64,000 nucleotides of DNA from Aspergillus flavus. Taxonomy: Eukaryota > Ascomycota > Eurotiomycetes > Eurotiales > Aspergillaceae. Made by a program: the position numbers and the translations under genes. How positions within the stretch are numbered: the first letter of the stretch is position 1; every line of letters begins with the position of its first letter. Positions 1 through 12,300 of this stretch are shown piece after piece. Location: contig NC_092409.1 of NCBI RefSeq assembly GCF_009017415.1, positions 5,828,001 through 5,892,000 on the forward strand, in the 5' to 3' direction. The notes under the pieces are model-generated. The model saw nothing but the letters and a program-made list of their open reading frames with translations. It did not search any database and was not told the DNA's origin.

Positions 1-673
1 GAATATAATGAAGTGGATTCCGGTAAGAAATCCGAAAATCCGAAGTCTTGTCCGTAATCTAGATTTAGTCCGCGGTACTCCGTAGTACCCTCACTAAAGC
101 GGCGGGGTCTAGAACAGGAATCTACGATATTGTAGAAAAACAGGTGGAAATGACAGGCGGTGCGTTTCGAGACGATAAATAGGGCTGTGCTCGGTGAGTG
201 TAGTGATTTGATATCCTTGAAGGATATGGTGTGTATAAAAGGGACTGGTACTCAGATTCTCTTTTACTACTATCAGAACTAAGCACAGACTGGGTGACAG
301 AAGCTGGTTACTAAGTATGAATTAAGTAGAGAGAGAGATAAGTAGCTTAAGTTTACTAGGGGCCACAGATTCACATCCTACTTCTTCAGTTTCACTAGCA
401 CTAAAGTACAAATATCCCCGGAAAAAACGAAAGGAAATAAAAGAGATAGGGGGCAGGAATAGAAAAGTAAAGAATAAGAGAAGACAAGAGAAGAGAAATC
501 GAAACTGAACAAGCTATGCAGCCCGACCAATGAAAAAGAAAGAGTATTGGTGATGCGAGTATACATATTTTAAAAACACCACCTCAGATTACAAGGTGTC
601 ATGCTATGTACCAAAACCCAGACTGGGGAAGGGATTTATGAGCAATTGACCAAGTAATCCCAGATGATGATGC
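1..673. other. Intergenic, no gene recognised
   Basis: No convincing coding frame on either strand. The only clear element is a TATA-like box near 234 (listed separately), followed by a purine-rich GAGA stretch around 330-342. The left part is cut by the window edge, so it may hold the promoter of something truncated, or an old LTR fragment. Confidence 0.5.
234..240 (+). promoter_or_regulatory. TATA-box-like element without a downstream ORF
   Basis: TATAAAA lies about 30 bases upstream of a pyrimidine-rich CTCTTTTACTACTATC stretch, the arrangement of a fungal core promoter. No plus-strand reading frame follows. It could drive a non-coding transcript or belong to a degraded LTR; neither is shown by the sequence. 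Confidence 0.3.
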
Positions 674-2282
674 TTAGCTATCAAAACCGGCTCCCCAATC
701 GTAGTCCTCACGCTGCCATAACAGGTGCTCGTCGTCACAATCTTCCACGGTGTGCCCATGAGGTATAGGTGTATCGATACCCTCAATAACTTTCAAAGAC
801 GGTAATTTTGCATCCTTTTGCTCCAACAAGTTTGCTATCTGGGCCTCTACATCTAGATCCAGTGATTCCTTATACTTGTGTGGGTATTCACCCGGCAAGC
901 CATAGCCGTAGATGCGTAGCGATTCTAGATGTGGGGGGAGGTTGTCAACGAGTGAGAAAGGTTCCTTCAGACGACCGGCACCAAAACCGCGAGCGTAGCA
1001 GTAGAGAACATGGGTGCCGATACTAAGATGCTTGAGATTAGGAAAGCTCCTCAGCGCACACTCCGGAGCCAATGATTCCACAATAAGGACTTTTTCCCTT
1101 TGAGCTACCCAATCCTGGAGCCCTTCGTCTACCTCCTCATATAGGCCGCCCCAAGACGCGCCGCGATCCTCATCGAACATTTCACGGAAGGTCACATGCG
1201 CCTGGATGTCAAGATCCAGCTCTTCCAACGTGTGCTGGTGGGTGAGCAACGACTTCAAGAGATGTATTGCACTGACTGGTGATACATCATAGTCCAGCTC
1301 GAAGCGTCCACCAACCGTAAATGCGAACTTCCTTAGTCGCTTGGCTGACTGGATAATGATATCCAATTCCTCGGGCGAATGCATAATACAATGGTAGAGC
1401 ATGATATCCGTGTAGTTGGCTGAACGTGGTGGAGGCCACATTCCTACATTGCGGTTTGGCTGGATAGCCTCGAAACGAGCGGATTCAATGGCGGGGAGTT
1501 CCCGGATGAGGTTAAGGCAGTCGTGAACATCATAATCCCAGTAGAGCGTGCAATCATCCGCAGTATTATCTATATCGGAGAGAAATCTCACTGAGCGGAG
1601 ATTTTTCAGGCCAGCCACATCGCGCTTGTCATTGATGGATCGTCGGAGAAAGTTTTCGAATAGATAGATCTCGGAGGGTTGTTGCAACCCTAGTGGGCAG
1701 AAGGCTAGGGATTCCAATTGAGGTGACAGGAAGACAAGCATGACAGCTAGGGCCTGCGCTTGAAAATATAGGTATTTGTCAAATGGACTGAAGTACTGTA
1801 AGCGCCTAGAAAGATCAACGCTCTATCGAGGAGTAACTGGCGTACCTTCGGTACTTACTAGCATTTTGCAGAAGCATATTAATTACCCGTTCATGTTCTC
1901 CTTGCCCTTCGAACCCTGCGTTTCTGACTGCGAGCTGGAGCCTCTGAAGGTCTTCTGGTAGCAGAAAGATCTGTGTTGGCCGGATCTCATAAGGGTCACC
2001 CCTATGTGATAAGAGCGGTGTACGATCTAGCTTGAGTTCGCGTAGCTGTCCCGCGAGGGACGGCTCTCTAAGAATGGAGAACAAGATCTGCAATCCCCTC
2101 TTTATCTCAGCTGGGGATCGCAGGCGCACTTTGTGAAAGTTGTCATTGCTCTGCAGTTGACAAATACCACGTCTTGCTGGAAGCTGAACCGAATTTGAGA
2201 CTACCATCAGGGCAAGTGCCTTCGAGTGAGAGCCAGAGGTGTGAAATATATGTCGCCGGACGAGCCCTCTGCAGGACAGCAT
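674..2282 (-). CDS. Leucine-rich-repeat-like hypothetical protein (F-box-associated type)
   Basis: Two exons (2282-1859 and 1758-674), joined through a GTAAGT...TTTTCAAG intron, give about 502 residues. The start at 2282 is chosen because it is the first ATG downstream of a TATA box at 2404-2411. The protein has irregular leucine-rich segments, for example LAGQLRELKLD in exon 1 and LEELDLDIQ, FPNLKHLSIG and LESLRIYG in exon 2. This is the pattern of fungal F-box/LRR hypothetical proteins that act as substrate adaptors. I see no clear F-box at the N-terminus, so the adaptor role is inference. No signal peptide or membrane segment. The last residues, rich in D, E and W, are unlike any motif I know. 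Confidence 0.6.
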
Positions 2283-2403
2283 GCCAAATGATGTTGGAAG
2301 ACAAATAGTGAATCAAGTGGGAAAGAACGGTGGGGTAGCAACGGGGTGGAAACAAAGTGATGATGAGGAATTGGTTAGATTCCCCTGGGGTGGGAACCAC
2401 CCT

Positions 2404-2411
2404 GCTTTTAT
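2404..2411 (-). promoter_or_regulatory. TATA box of the LRR-like gene
   Basis: The minus strand reads TATAAAAG about 120 bases before the ATG at 2282. No other ATG lies between the expected transcription start and 2282, which supports that start codon. Confidence 0.45.
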
Positions 2412-2819
2412 ATGCTCCTTGGCTAGGTCAGGCCAGTTAACTACGTACGTAACGTAACTACCAGGGGCTGCTATGTCACCTGACCAATATCTGTACGATG
2501 ATATATATTCAACTTGATTCTATAAGTCTGACATATGGATGCGAGAATTATGTTCCTCATAGAGGTAGAACACCATTCATCTAAATCCAATGGTTCATTT
2601 TACAACTAGGGCTGCAAATACTAAATAGTTGGGCCGTAAATACCCGATAGCTAGTAAGCTTAAAAACCACCCATAACTATATTGTCAACCGACATCCAAC
2701 TCAACACTTGCATATTATTGGAACGCATGTATCTAAGACCAAAGGAAAGATCTGCAGGTGAAATTCTCTCGGAGCCTAGGTTTAATACTAGGGGAAGGGT
2801 AATAATTCCAACTTTTCAC
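2412..2819. other. Intergenic between LRR-like gene and chitinase pseudogene
   Basis: About 400 AT-rich bases holding the promoter side of the LRR-like gene and the 3' flank of the chitinase pseudogene. No gene or clear structure seen. Confidence 0.5.
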
Positions 2820-5800
2820 TCAATCTTTAAGTGCCTTCAACGCAGGGACCACAATATCATCGAGCTGGTTCTTCAAAAGATGAGCAGTTGTTTGCACAAC
2901 CTCAGCGTTGGCAGCCCTAGACCCCATGTATCGCAATGATATCAACATCAGTTGAGCTGATACCCAGTCTCTCGTTCCTGATGCTGCCACTCTGTACCAG
3001 TCCGCGTCCACTTCTTTGAGAATCGCAGGTAGACTCTTGAAACCAGGTACCGTCTGGGCCAGAACTATTGCCTCAGCGAACAACTTTTCCCGTACGGTGT
3101 CAACTCGGCTCAGCAATTCTGGGTGGTTAAGGTAATTCCATACCCCTATTGCCTATACATATGCTCAGTCACATATGAAATAAAGGAATTTGCTCATTCG
3201 ATCTTTGCTCAAAGTCTTACGTACCCTCCGAATGAAATCAAAAAGCTCTTCCTCCTTGGTACCGCTTTTAGCAACTAGGTCCAATGCTTTGTCAAATTTT
3301 CTCGGATCTGTCGGATTATGAATCACGCCATTAAAAATATCGTCCTTATCTTCAATGTCGAAAATTTTGCCCTTTACAATATTCAAGGACTTCTCGGTCA
3401 GAAGAAATGTTCCACGGTTGTTCCTTGTGCCCAGAGCGCTGAACAAACGATCATTAGGAATTAGGGCGTCTCCGTCAGCAATTGATGGCGCACGACTCAG
3501 GGCTGAAAGAGGCTTATCCCAGTATTAGACAAAACTTGCCCCATCTATAATCGCACTTTTCATAAGTGAGCCCGAGGGCAGCACCCCAGTGACAGCACTT
3601 CTTAGGAGTATTTGGATGTATGCTTTCTGTGATATATTAGCCTTGCCATCTCGCCTGTATAAGAGCCATTATTCAAGGTCCTTCACGCACCTCTACGACA
3701 TGTTCTGTATTAAAAAACACACCCTTGGCCACTTTGTCGAGGTCCACTGCTTCAACACTTGTTCTAGCACACGAAGAAGCTCCCAACCTAGCCGATGCTG
3801 TGCATTAGTAAAGGGGGTATTCAACTAAGTGCCAGAACTCATCAAATGGGCGGCATACATGAATGATTTCTTAAATACCACTTTACCAGCATTGCCCTTG
3901 AACAGCTCCCCACTAGCAGGCCAGGGAAACGCCCTAATCATTATTTTCCATTGCCTGATTTGGAATGCCTTAAATGCTGGGGGTGCCCGTCGCTCAATGC
4001 TATGTGTATCATAGTCATCGTTGTCATATGGGTCCTCTAGATCTCGCCTTTTGTAGTTTGTACCAAGGTTGGTGGTGTCACAGTAATCCGAGTCGATCTT
4101 ACACAGGTCCACACCATCACAGGATGATGCTAGTGTTCCTTGAGGCGTGCAGCATAATGCCTTCTTTCTCCACCCTACAATTGAACGTTGTTGTCAGTAA
4201 ACAAATCAATGATAAACCATATTAACTGGATGTACATACAATTGCAACCAGTGACCGAATCCCCTTGGTTATCGGTAGCGATGGTGACTTCAGTGGAGCT
4301 GCATGTATTATCTCCACAGTCGCCTTTCCCTGCCCAGTGGCAACCTTTCAGTGGAACAGGGTTGTCTTGCAGCAATAGTGCATGGTATGATGGAAAACGG
4401 TACATTTGCTTTAGAGCAGGTTAGCTTGGAATCAGGTTCATCGGGTTTAAAATCCGTATATGATACCGTTCATGTTAGACGCTTCTGCCACGCTCACCTC
4501 GCCGTCCTTGCAGGATCCATCGCTATAATGGCCAGTCAGTAGTGCTCGTATAGAGGTGAATTCGATCAAAGCCAGCATACCAACCAGTCCAATAGCAGTC
4601 CAAGGTAAGATTATCGAAAGTGCTATCCTCGCAACAAATGCTTTCGTCCCACGCTTGCATTTCTTTGTGCCAGACTGACCTGGAACCCATTGTAGTCACC
4701 TCCACCAGTGCTGGATGTAAAAAGCTTGATCTCTCCTGCATGGCATTGCCCTGTTTAGGCAGAGTTAGCTGCGGTTCTATAGGGAACTACCGTGTACTGA
4801 CCATTGCAATCTCTCCCACCCCCGCGCCACTGACAGGTAGAGGGAGCTGAATCTGTGTCACAACATATCGGTTGACCGTAGTTTTTCTGGTGGTAGATGT
4901 GTCAATGTTTGATACTGTTATATACCGACCGCAGTCTCAATTTAAGATCGACAGTGCATACCTTGGACTTTTGACATTTATCTTTGTCGTATCCCACTAA
5001 AGTATACCCTCTGTCACAGGTGACCTGAGCGATATCAAGATTGACGCATTCGGAACCTCGATATCACCCTTCATTCAGAGACCTTGCAACGGTTTGGGCT
5101 AGTACGTCTTGTGTCACGGAGAGAGACCTCGCCTTCACCTTCTCTTGCACTGAGGTGACGTTGGCCTTGCCGAGGAGAGCTGCATGGGCTGCAAAGTCAT
5201 ATGTATCTGTTCAACGAGCGAGTGAGCTGCAAATACTCCAAGAACCTCTAGCCTTGACAGCAATGGGGCATATATTAACCTTGGTCAGATGCCCAGATCA
5301 AGGAACCACCAAGGCCGACGCTTCTAGCCCAGTCAAGCTTTTGCTTAAATGTTGTTTTGTCGTCGTATGAGATCCATTGGTCCTTGTCATATGTGAAATG
5401 CAGAAATGCGGCCACCTTGTCATGAACAGGAGTAATCTGAGGATTTTTATCCAGCAGATCCTGTATCTCGTAGTATGCTAGGTAACCACTGGTATGAGTA
5501 CAAGGTCCAGAGGTATCTCCTGTGGTAAAGGGACAGTCCGGAGCTGTATAGCCACTGTTCTCAAGCGTAAAAGTTCGACCGTAAAACCCAAAGCCCATAA
5601 CGACTTTACTTGGATCGGTTCCAACGCGCCAGTGAAGGTCTGTAGATTCCTTGATATTAGTCAAGTTGGTGTGGGCCTGAACAATACTTCCACTATAGGC
5701 CCCATGTTAAGAACAATTCCAATGATATCAAGAGCAAGATGTGACTTACATAGCATTTCGTCTGTCCCACTCGCCATGTAGGTCATATGTCATCTACTCA

Positions 5801-7203
5801 GTCTGTTTAGCATTGTGTCTCCTTTTTGGGCTAGACAGGGAGACTGACAAAGTTCATCTAGTCTGCGTACTTCAGCAACCCTGGAAGGTCGAACCATTTC
5901 AGATACCAGTACGAAGAAGGCGCTGTAAAACTTATGCCAAGCTTTCGGCCCGATGCATTGAATGTGCTTCTTAACTTGGCCAACAATTTGACATAGTTAT
6001 CTGTATCTCTGGGCTTGCCACGTCGGTCACCCGCCCCAGGATACTCCCTATATACCCAAGTTAGATTGCTGTTTCTCATGGACTTCGCAACTACTACTCA
6101 CCAATCAATGTCGATTCCATCAAATCCATAGGTATTTAGAATCTTTAGCGTATTATTTGCAAATGTCCTACGCTTCGTTGCATCCGCCGCAATCTCGCCA
6201 AATAACGGCTGAGTTACCGTGTCGTTATCGGAGAAGGTCCAACCACCCACGCTAACGTAGATCTTGAGTGATGGCTTCAAGTCTTTGACCGCGGCTACCT
6301 GCGTGAACAGTTCCTCTGACATATCTGAGCTCATTGTAGTAATGGTATAGCTCTTGGGATCAATATAGGCAAAGGCGAAATATAGATGAGTTAGGATGCC
6401 CACTGCACCAAGTCAACTGCCAGAACCGGTATGAACGAAGGATAATATCCGCAGGCATAAGACTTACAAGGGAGTTCCCCGGGCAGGGTTGGATGGCATT
6501 TGGAATCGGACATCCATCCCTCATAGTACCCGATTACTGCAATCATGAGAAGTCAGCTACCTATCCCAAAGCACTTTCAAACGTGCATTCTCTTATAGCA
6601 TGATACCTTTGGCAAAAGGATCCCCGCCATTGTGGCTCGAGGGAACTGACGGGTGGAGGACGCATTGCTTTGGCATTCTGCTGTGCAAAACTCAGACGTG
6701 GTGCCACAGAAACCAAATTCTGAGCAGCTGTCCACTGATCCTTAGTTCTTCTCCCTTGACGTCATCGGATAGAGCAAGGTATAACTTACCAATTGTTCAA
6801 CGGACACTTTGTGTTAGGCGTGCTTGCATACTTTCCACATTCGGCGCGGGCATCGCAGTTAGACATGCATCCATCGCCGCAATAAGTAGGCCCATAGCCA
6901 CAGAATCCACTAGCACCACAGCATGCACCGTTTGTACAGGGCCTTGATGCACTACAGGTGTGGTCATCTTCTCTTTTTAGAAGAGAGGAATGCGTATGTG
7001 AATGACGGTGGCCATGTGAATGATGAGGTGAAGAATAATAAAATAATTAATGGTCAACGTCCTTGTCAGGGGAAGGTTGGGAAGTATTGTCCGAAAGAAC
7101 ACGTGAGGCTGATCCCCTGGCGCTTAATAGTACCAAGACAGCTATCACTAAACCCCAGAAACAAAGCCGCCCCCCCGGGCCCCAGCAGGGAGAATGGTGA
7201 CAT
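2820..7203 (-). pseudogene. Subgroup-C-type GH18 chitinase with hevein domain, multiply disrupted
   Basis: Family: secreted chitinases with chitin-binding type-1 (hevein) repeats, a GH18 barrel and a long Cys-rich C-terminal region. Visible on the minus strand: hevein motif CCGASGFCGYGPTYCG (about 6930-6880) continuing as CGTTSEFC; GH18 start VIGYYEGW; SxGG motif (VSVGGWTF); catalytic DGIDIDW with the following E in the next exon; MTYDLHGEWD; IWASDQ. Lesions: TAG at 5858-5860 where the family has YADW (a Trp codon); TGA at 5064-5066; TAG at 3825-3827; one-base frameshifts near 4680, 4637 and 4352 that split CxxRG...CCED and CCK...GCHW motifs; another near 3780. The signal-peptide frame also does not join an ATG cleanly near a run of seven G (about 7170). 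Splice sites between the fragments are still good, so decay is fairly recent. The N-terminal limit is uncertain. It lies head-to-head with the LysM gene. Confidence 0.85.
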
Positions 7204-8300
7204 GCCTTGAATCTTCTTGCTCTGACGATGTCAGGGAAAACACATTTTCATGCGACTGCTTTGTGATGGAGATAGGTGGACATTTCGCAAGGGCATACAG
7301 GCTACCTTTTGATTCGACCCTTTCTCTATGCTTGTATGTGTATTTACACCATTTAGTCACCTTGAGACAGTGAGTTTCCTAGACAGGAGTACATCAGCCG
7401 CTGCACATCGGAAATTAAAAGCTGGCGATTCCCTACATGACATTAGCTACGTCCGCGGCGTATATCGGCTTAGAGCACGCCAGATACTTTAGCTGGGATA
7501 TGTAGTACTCACCGGGAACGGCCTCATATTCATATATGTCTAGATTGAGGTGAGGTCTGGATGCAGGAGTAATTGAGCTACCCCGTTATAGGACTAGCCG
7601 CAAGCTGCAATGTAGCATCGCAAATTTGAGCTGTTTTATGTGTACCCGTAGGATTCCTAGCTGGCATCGGATCCCTGCAACACTAAAGTAGTGTCCAATA
7701 GCTTAGCTACCAGGTAGTTTAGCGTGTATAGTTCATCAATGTCGGGAGCGTTGATGGGATCTAGGCAGGCTTGGCTACTAGAGTAAGATTAAATTTGATG
7801 TGGGTCGAAAGATCTACGACAGCACCAGGCCCTGCTAGCCAGAGCTATGGAGCACAATCTGTCCCTCAAAACAGTTTCAAGTGTCATACGACAATAGACG
7901 TTAGAAGGAGGTAAAAGGCATATACTAGCGCTAACGGGTTAGCTTCCTTAAACCATGTACAGCACACTATGTAACATCAACCCCTGCTCAGAGTTCCGTA
8001 GAGAGCTCTAGTGCTGCATTATCCTTGTTATTACTAGAAAGGTATCGAAAAATTGCGCAGACTTTATCTTCCGGTCAACAGCTGAAATTGCAGGCCCGCA
8101 AATTATATAGCTCACTCCAATATATGAAAAGCCTAGACCGAATCATGATAGCTTCACAAGCATATGCGGATCATAACATGAATGAATGAAGCGAGAACAA
8201 GGAGGTCAAACCCTGAGTCGAGGTCATTCTTATGGAGTCTCTCGAGTATCCATCACTCTGTTCTTTACCCATCTGTATGTCTCTGGGTTATCGGCCCAAC
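7204..8300. other. Divergent intergenic region of the chitinase/LysM pair
   Basis: About 1.1 kb between the two divergent genes. It contains CCAAT-like pentamers near 7690 and 8115 and a TATATAG near 8106, but no ORF of interest. It would have been the shared upstream region of both genes. Confidence 0.5.
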
Positions 8301-10962
8301 ATGCAGTCGTATTCTTTGATTACCATTCTAGGCCTTGCCAGTGCTACACTTATCATTGGTCAACAGTTTAAGTGGTACTCCTACCCATGGTACACTCTCA
8401 ATCTGACGCAAGCATGCTTTACCGCCATTAACTCGAGTGTTCCTTCATGCCCTTCTCTATTAGCAACTCATACAACTGGGTTTGTTCTGACTACTCACCG
8501 CAAGCATTGAGGATATATGACCAACTGATCACACGTAGCACCGGAACGGTAGACATACTGGGTGAGGATGCCCTTCAGTCTCTTTCGTTCAAGCAGCATG
8601 TACGGGGCAGGGAGACGTAATGGTCTACGATAATATTGCATATCCCGGTACGTTCAAACTTGAAGTGCTGTGGAAACGTATTGCTAAGACAGGTTCTATT
8701 TAAGCAACATTCATGATCGACAACCCTCTATACACGTACGATGTGAGCTGCTACAAAGACTCGTAAGATCCCACCAGAACCCGTGCCGTGGTAGGTACGA
8801 TGATCTAACATATGAACTTCAGATCGCCAGGAAAGTACTGTGACTTGATCTTGGGGGAATGGCGAAACCAAACAAATGCAACGAACGACGACAGCTCAGC
8901 GCATGACTGTTCTGATTGCATTCTTGGGCCGTTCAAAATACAACTAGAATCGCCGATAGGCTATGATGATGAGTGGGCAGAAGACTTTATCTCATTGACC
9001 TCTAGCTGTGGAGCTACTGGGTACACCTATGTAGCGCCTACAGGATACGCCTTGAATTCCTCTATTACATCGTCTGGCACGGCCACGAGCACCGGCACTG
9101 GGAGTGATGCTGCCACTCCAACCTCTACGCACACCTGTGCGACCACGTACACAGTACAGGCTAACGATACATGTCATTCGATTGCTAAAAAGCACAGTGT
9201 TTCTACATACAACCTCATGGTTGCCAATGGAATCACAATTTTCTGTTCAAACTTGGCTGCACCAGGAGAAAGTATTTGCATTCCGGAAAGCTGCAACTCG
9301 ACAACCCTGTTGGCCGGGAATTCTTGCGCTCAAATGATGTGTGACTGGAACGTCAGCATGGCACAAATCCTAGCTTGGAATTCGATCATCAGCAGTTTGT
9401 GCGATAATTTCCATCTCTTTTACGGATGGGAAATCTGTAGGGGGTACGGAGCGAGCAGATCAAGTTGTTCTTTATGGCTTCATTGTGCTAATTACTCATT
9501 TTTACACGACAGACCCCCAGGTGGTGCTATAGAAGTGCCCACAGGCGCTCCAACGACTACATCTGGCCCTACTGCCACTGGTGTAGTCTACAGCACACCT
9601 GCGCCAGTTCCGACAAATGCAATGGCAGGTTACAATCACCGCTGCGGTAAATGGTATACGGTAAGAAATCAACCTGTTTTACGAGCTTTGTCAGTGGGCC
9701 TTGCCTCTAGCCGTTCGTAAATTCTTTTCTAGACAAAATATAACGACTCATGCACCGATATTGCCGCTAATTCTGGGATTCCATACGAGGAGTGGCTGTT
9801 TCTGAATCCAGACGTCTTTGCCAACTGTACCAACCTGTGGGACGGATATGCCTACTGCGTTGGAGCCGTCGGCAACGTTGCTACCTACTCAGGATGGACT
9901 GTCACTGCAGCACCCACCACTAGCTTCACCAGACCTGCAAGTACAACGGAGACATGGACTCCAGGACCAGCCTATATACTGCCGCATGCTCCGGGAACAT
10001 TGCAAGACTGTGCAGTTTATAGAGATGCTATTGATGCAAACAATAATCCAACGAAGGAGTGGGGTCTCGGTACTGATTTCCTGGACGGGCTCGGCATCAA
10101 CTACACAGCTTGTTCATTCTATTCCCACCCTTATTCGGTCACTGTTGATGACTTCGTACAGTGGAACCCCAGTCTAGATGTATCAGATTGTGTGGTTCAC
10201 AAGGGCTATAGTTACTGCGTTCTGATCTCATACAATCGTACGTATAATCTATCAAGTCAAAGAGTCTCACTGCTATTTACATCGAATTGCGGCAGGCGGA
10301 CCGCGCGAACTATGCTAACAAACTAAATCAGATACTTCGAGCGATCCTCCAGACGACATGCCTGTCGAGACAAAATGCGATACCGTCGATAAAGCGTGGA
10401 TCATGAAGGGTACTGCGTCTGATTGCAATTGCTACTACGTGATACGTGGCAAAGAGGCCGAGGGTACATGATTCCTGCCGTGGTTCCCCCAGTAGCTAGG
10501 CGAAGCTGACCAACACTTTCAGGCTTTGAATGCTCTTCTATAACCGAAGGCTCTGACCTTTCCGAAGCTAAGCTAGTGGAGTTGAACCCGTGGATAGGGA
10601 CGGGTGACTGTAGTACTGGGCTGTTCGCGGGACTCGAAGGTGAAGAGCAGCGCGCAGTTTGCCTGGGTACTGGCCCACTGTCATCAAGCACGACGACTTC
10701 ACCAACCCGAGCAACTAGTCCTGTCACCCCAACCATTGGTACATCCACGTCCCTTGCCCCTTCAGCGACCGTCACACCCCAGCCGGGGGCAATCAAAACG
10801 TGCAATGCATACCATGTGGTAAAGAGCGGAGATGAATGTGCCACTATTGCAGAGGCAAACGGGATTTCATTGGAGACATTCTATAAATGGAATCCACAAG
10901 TAGGGAGCGATTGCAGAACTCTTTGGCTAGGATATGGCGTCTGTGTCGGTGTTTCCTCTTAG
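8301..10962 (+). CDS. Secreted multi-LysM protein, one apparent lesion near the N-terminus
   Basis: Likely a cell-wall or chitin-oligomer binding LysM protein. Signal peptide MQSYSLITILGLASATLIIG starts at 8301. Exons I can join in phase: 8705-8762, 8823-9443, 9513-9660, 9733-10237, 10332-10463 and 10523-10962, plus a segment ending at 8647. LysM modules: YTVQANDTCHSIA...; LLAGNSCAQMM...; YNDSCTDIAANSGIP...; two degenerate ones (FVQWNPSLDVSDC, LVELNPWIGTGDC); and a C-terminal YHVVKSGDECATIAE.... The other domain, ending HDCSDCILGP, is typical of this family. Problem: between about 8475 and 8600 the frame moves from ...ILGEDALQSL to ...FVQAACTGQGDVMV with no usable intron, and the expected Cys-x-x-x-Cys is missing. 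Either a deletion/frameshift or an unusual splice. Related fungi often pair such genes with subgroup-C chitinases, as here. Confidence 0.75.
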
Positions 10963-12300
10963 CGGTTGCAAGCAAGCATTTGGGTATTTAAACCGCTGTG
11001 GTCGGCATACTTCCTACTTTGTGACTATGTTAGAGCATTTCTGAAGAACAATCATTTCTCGTATAATATGAAATCATAAACTAAGGTTCTCTAACTGTAC
11101 ATTAAACGGGTGATATTTGTTCTCCACACTGAGTAGAATAATATGTGCTCGAGACTTTGTCCAGTTAATAGCCGGTTTCTGTTTTCATGGGTATATATAA
11201 GTCACGACATATATATCTTCCTGATCGAGCGATACAGCATGTTGAATTCTCAAACAAACAGCACCAAATAACGCTTCTAGTATAGATATAGTACTACACA
11301 ACATATAGAAATATCGTACAACCATCAGTCAACTTTCGATTTTTTTCAGTCTAGCTTTAGTCCTCTTAATGTAGTTGGTTCAATTTGAGCTAATTTCAAA
11401 TAGTTTTTTGGCGCACGAGCTTAGCCCGCAGAATTAGGGCTTCGCAATTCTCCTGAGGCGATATAAAGACTCGGAGTGGACTATAACAGAGAAACTATAG
11501 ATTGTTCCTGAATGACTTGCATTAATCGATCGGCAGAACGGCATTTCGCACGTTGATCAGGAATTCATTTCCGACATCAATATAGAATGTATAGATTCGG
11601 GTTTTCCTAGTGGTAAGCCTATACTCTAAGCCAAGGTTGTCAAATTCTTAATTGCTACAATTTGTGTTTAACCGGCAATTACCTGCAACAAATATTAGTA
11701 AATAAGACACAGTGCGGAAATATAGCGGAAAGATTCTATTCACTAACTTGGGTAAATCTGGGGCCGCCTTGGCAAAGCTTCGAAGCTGTAGTTTGTAGCT
11801 TTCCCCGAAGTCTCCATGAATCCTGTCATCCAATCTTCTTCATTTCATAAGTGCTCATAGCGTTCATAGCTGTAGGGTTTGATTGTACCGGTGCGACGAG
11901 CGGAAGTTGAAGCCGCGATGTTCCGCGTCCGTGTCTAGCCGTCGGGCGCGGAACTAAATACCGCAGTGTCCGATACGAAGCCTGAGGAACATACTACAGC
12001 TTCCTCGGCCACAACGTTACAACCAATGAGGTGCGTCCGATTCGCAAGGTTGTACCAGTAATGATGGCTGCCCTCTTCAGCTGCATGGTTGGCGACAGGC
12101 TCATATTCTACCACCAAGTACCGTGACGTTGAACCACGGTCGGAAAGGTCCCGTGCAACAGACGTAATAACCCCTGCGGAAACTTGATGCTTAAACCAAA
12201 GATGTTTGGTATAAAACCCGCGTCGCATGCCACTTTAGCTGCAATGAGATTTTCCCTTCGATAACGACCATCTTCTCCCCTTCTCCTTAGACGTTCAGAG
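10963..12300. other. Intergenic, promoter-like elements only
   Basis: About 1.3 kb between the LysM gene and the P450. It is AT-rich in the left half. There is a TATATAAG box at 11194-11201 and another TATAAAG-like site near 11462, but neither precedes a recognisable gene. The right part (11930-12300) is GC-richer and is probably the P450 promoter. Confidence 0.5.
11194..11201 (+). promoter_or_regulatory. TATA-box-like element without a recognised gene
   Basis: TATATAAG is followed after about 40 bases by an ATG that opens only a 10-codon frame. The P450 start is 1.1 kb further on, too far for its core promoter. It may serve a non-coding transcript. Confidence 0.25.

Noticed and set aside
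1..345. Definite LTR retrotransposon
   Set aside because: Only one edge is visible, without TG...CA ends, primer-binding site or a second copy in the window.
7165..7190. Run of seven C/G as a definite frameshift in the chitinase signal peptide
   Set aside because: Possible, but first-exon borders are unclear, so it is not counted among the sure lesions.
11935..12228. 97-codon minus frame upstream of the P450
   Set aside because: No recognised motif; overlaps the likely P450 promoter.
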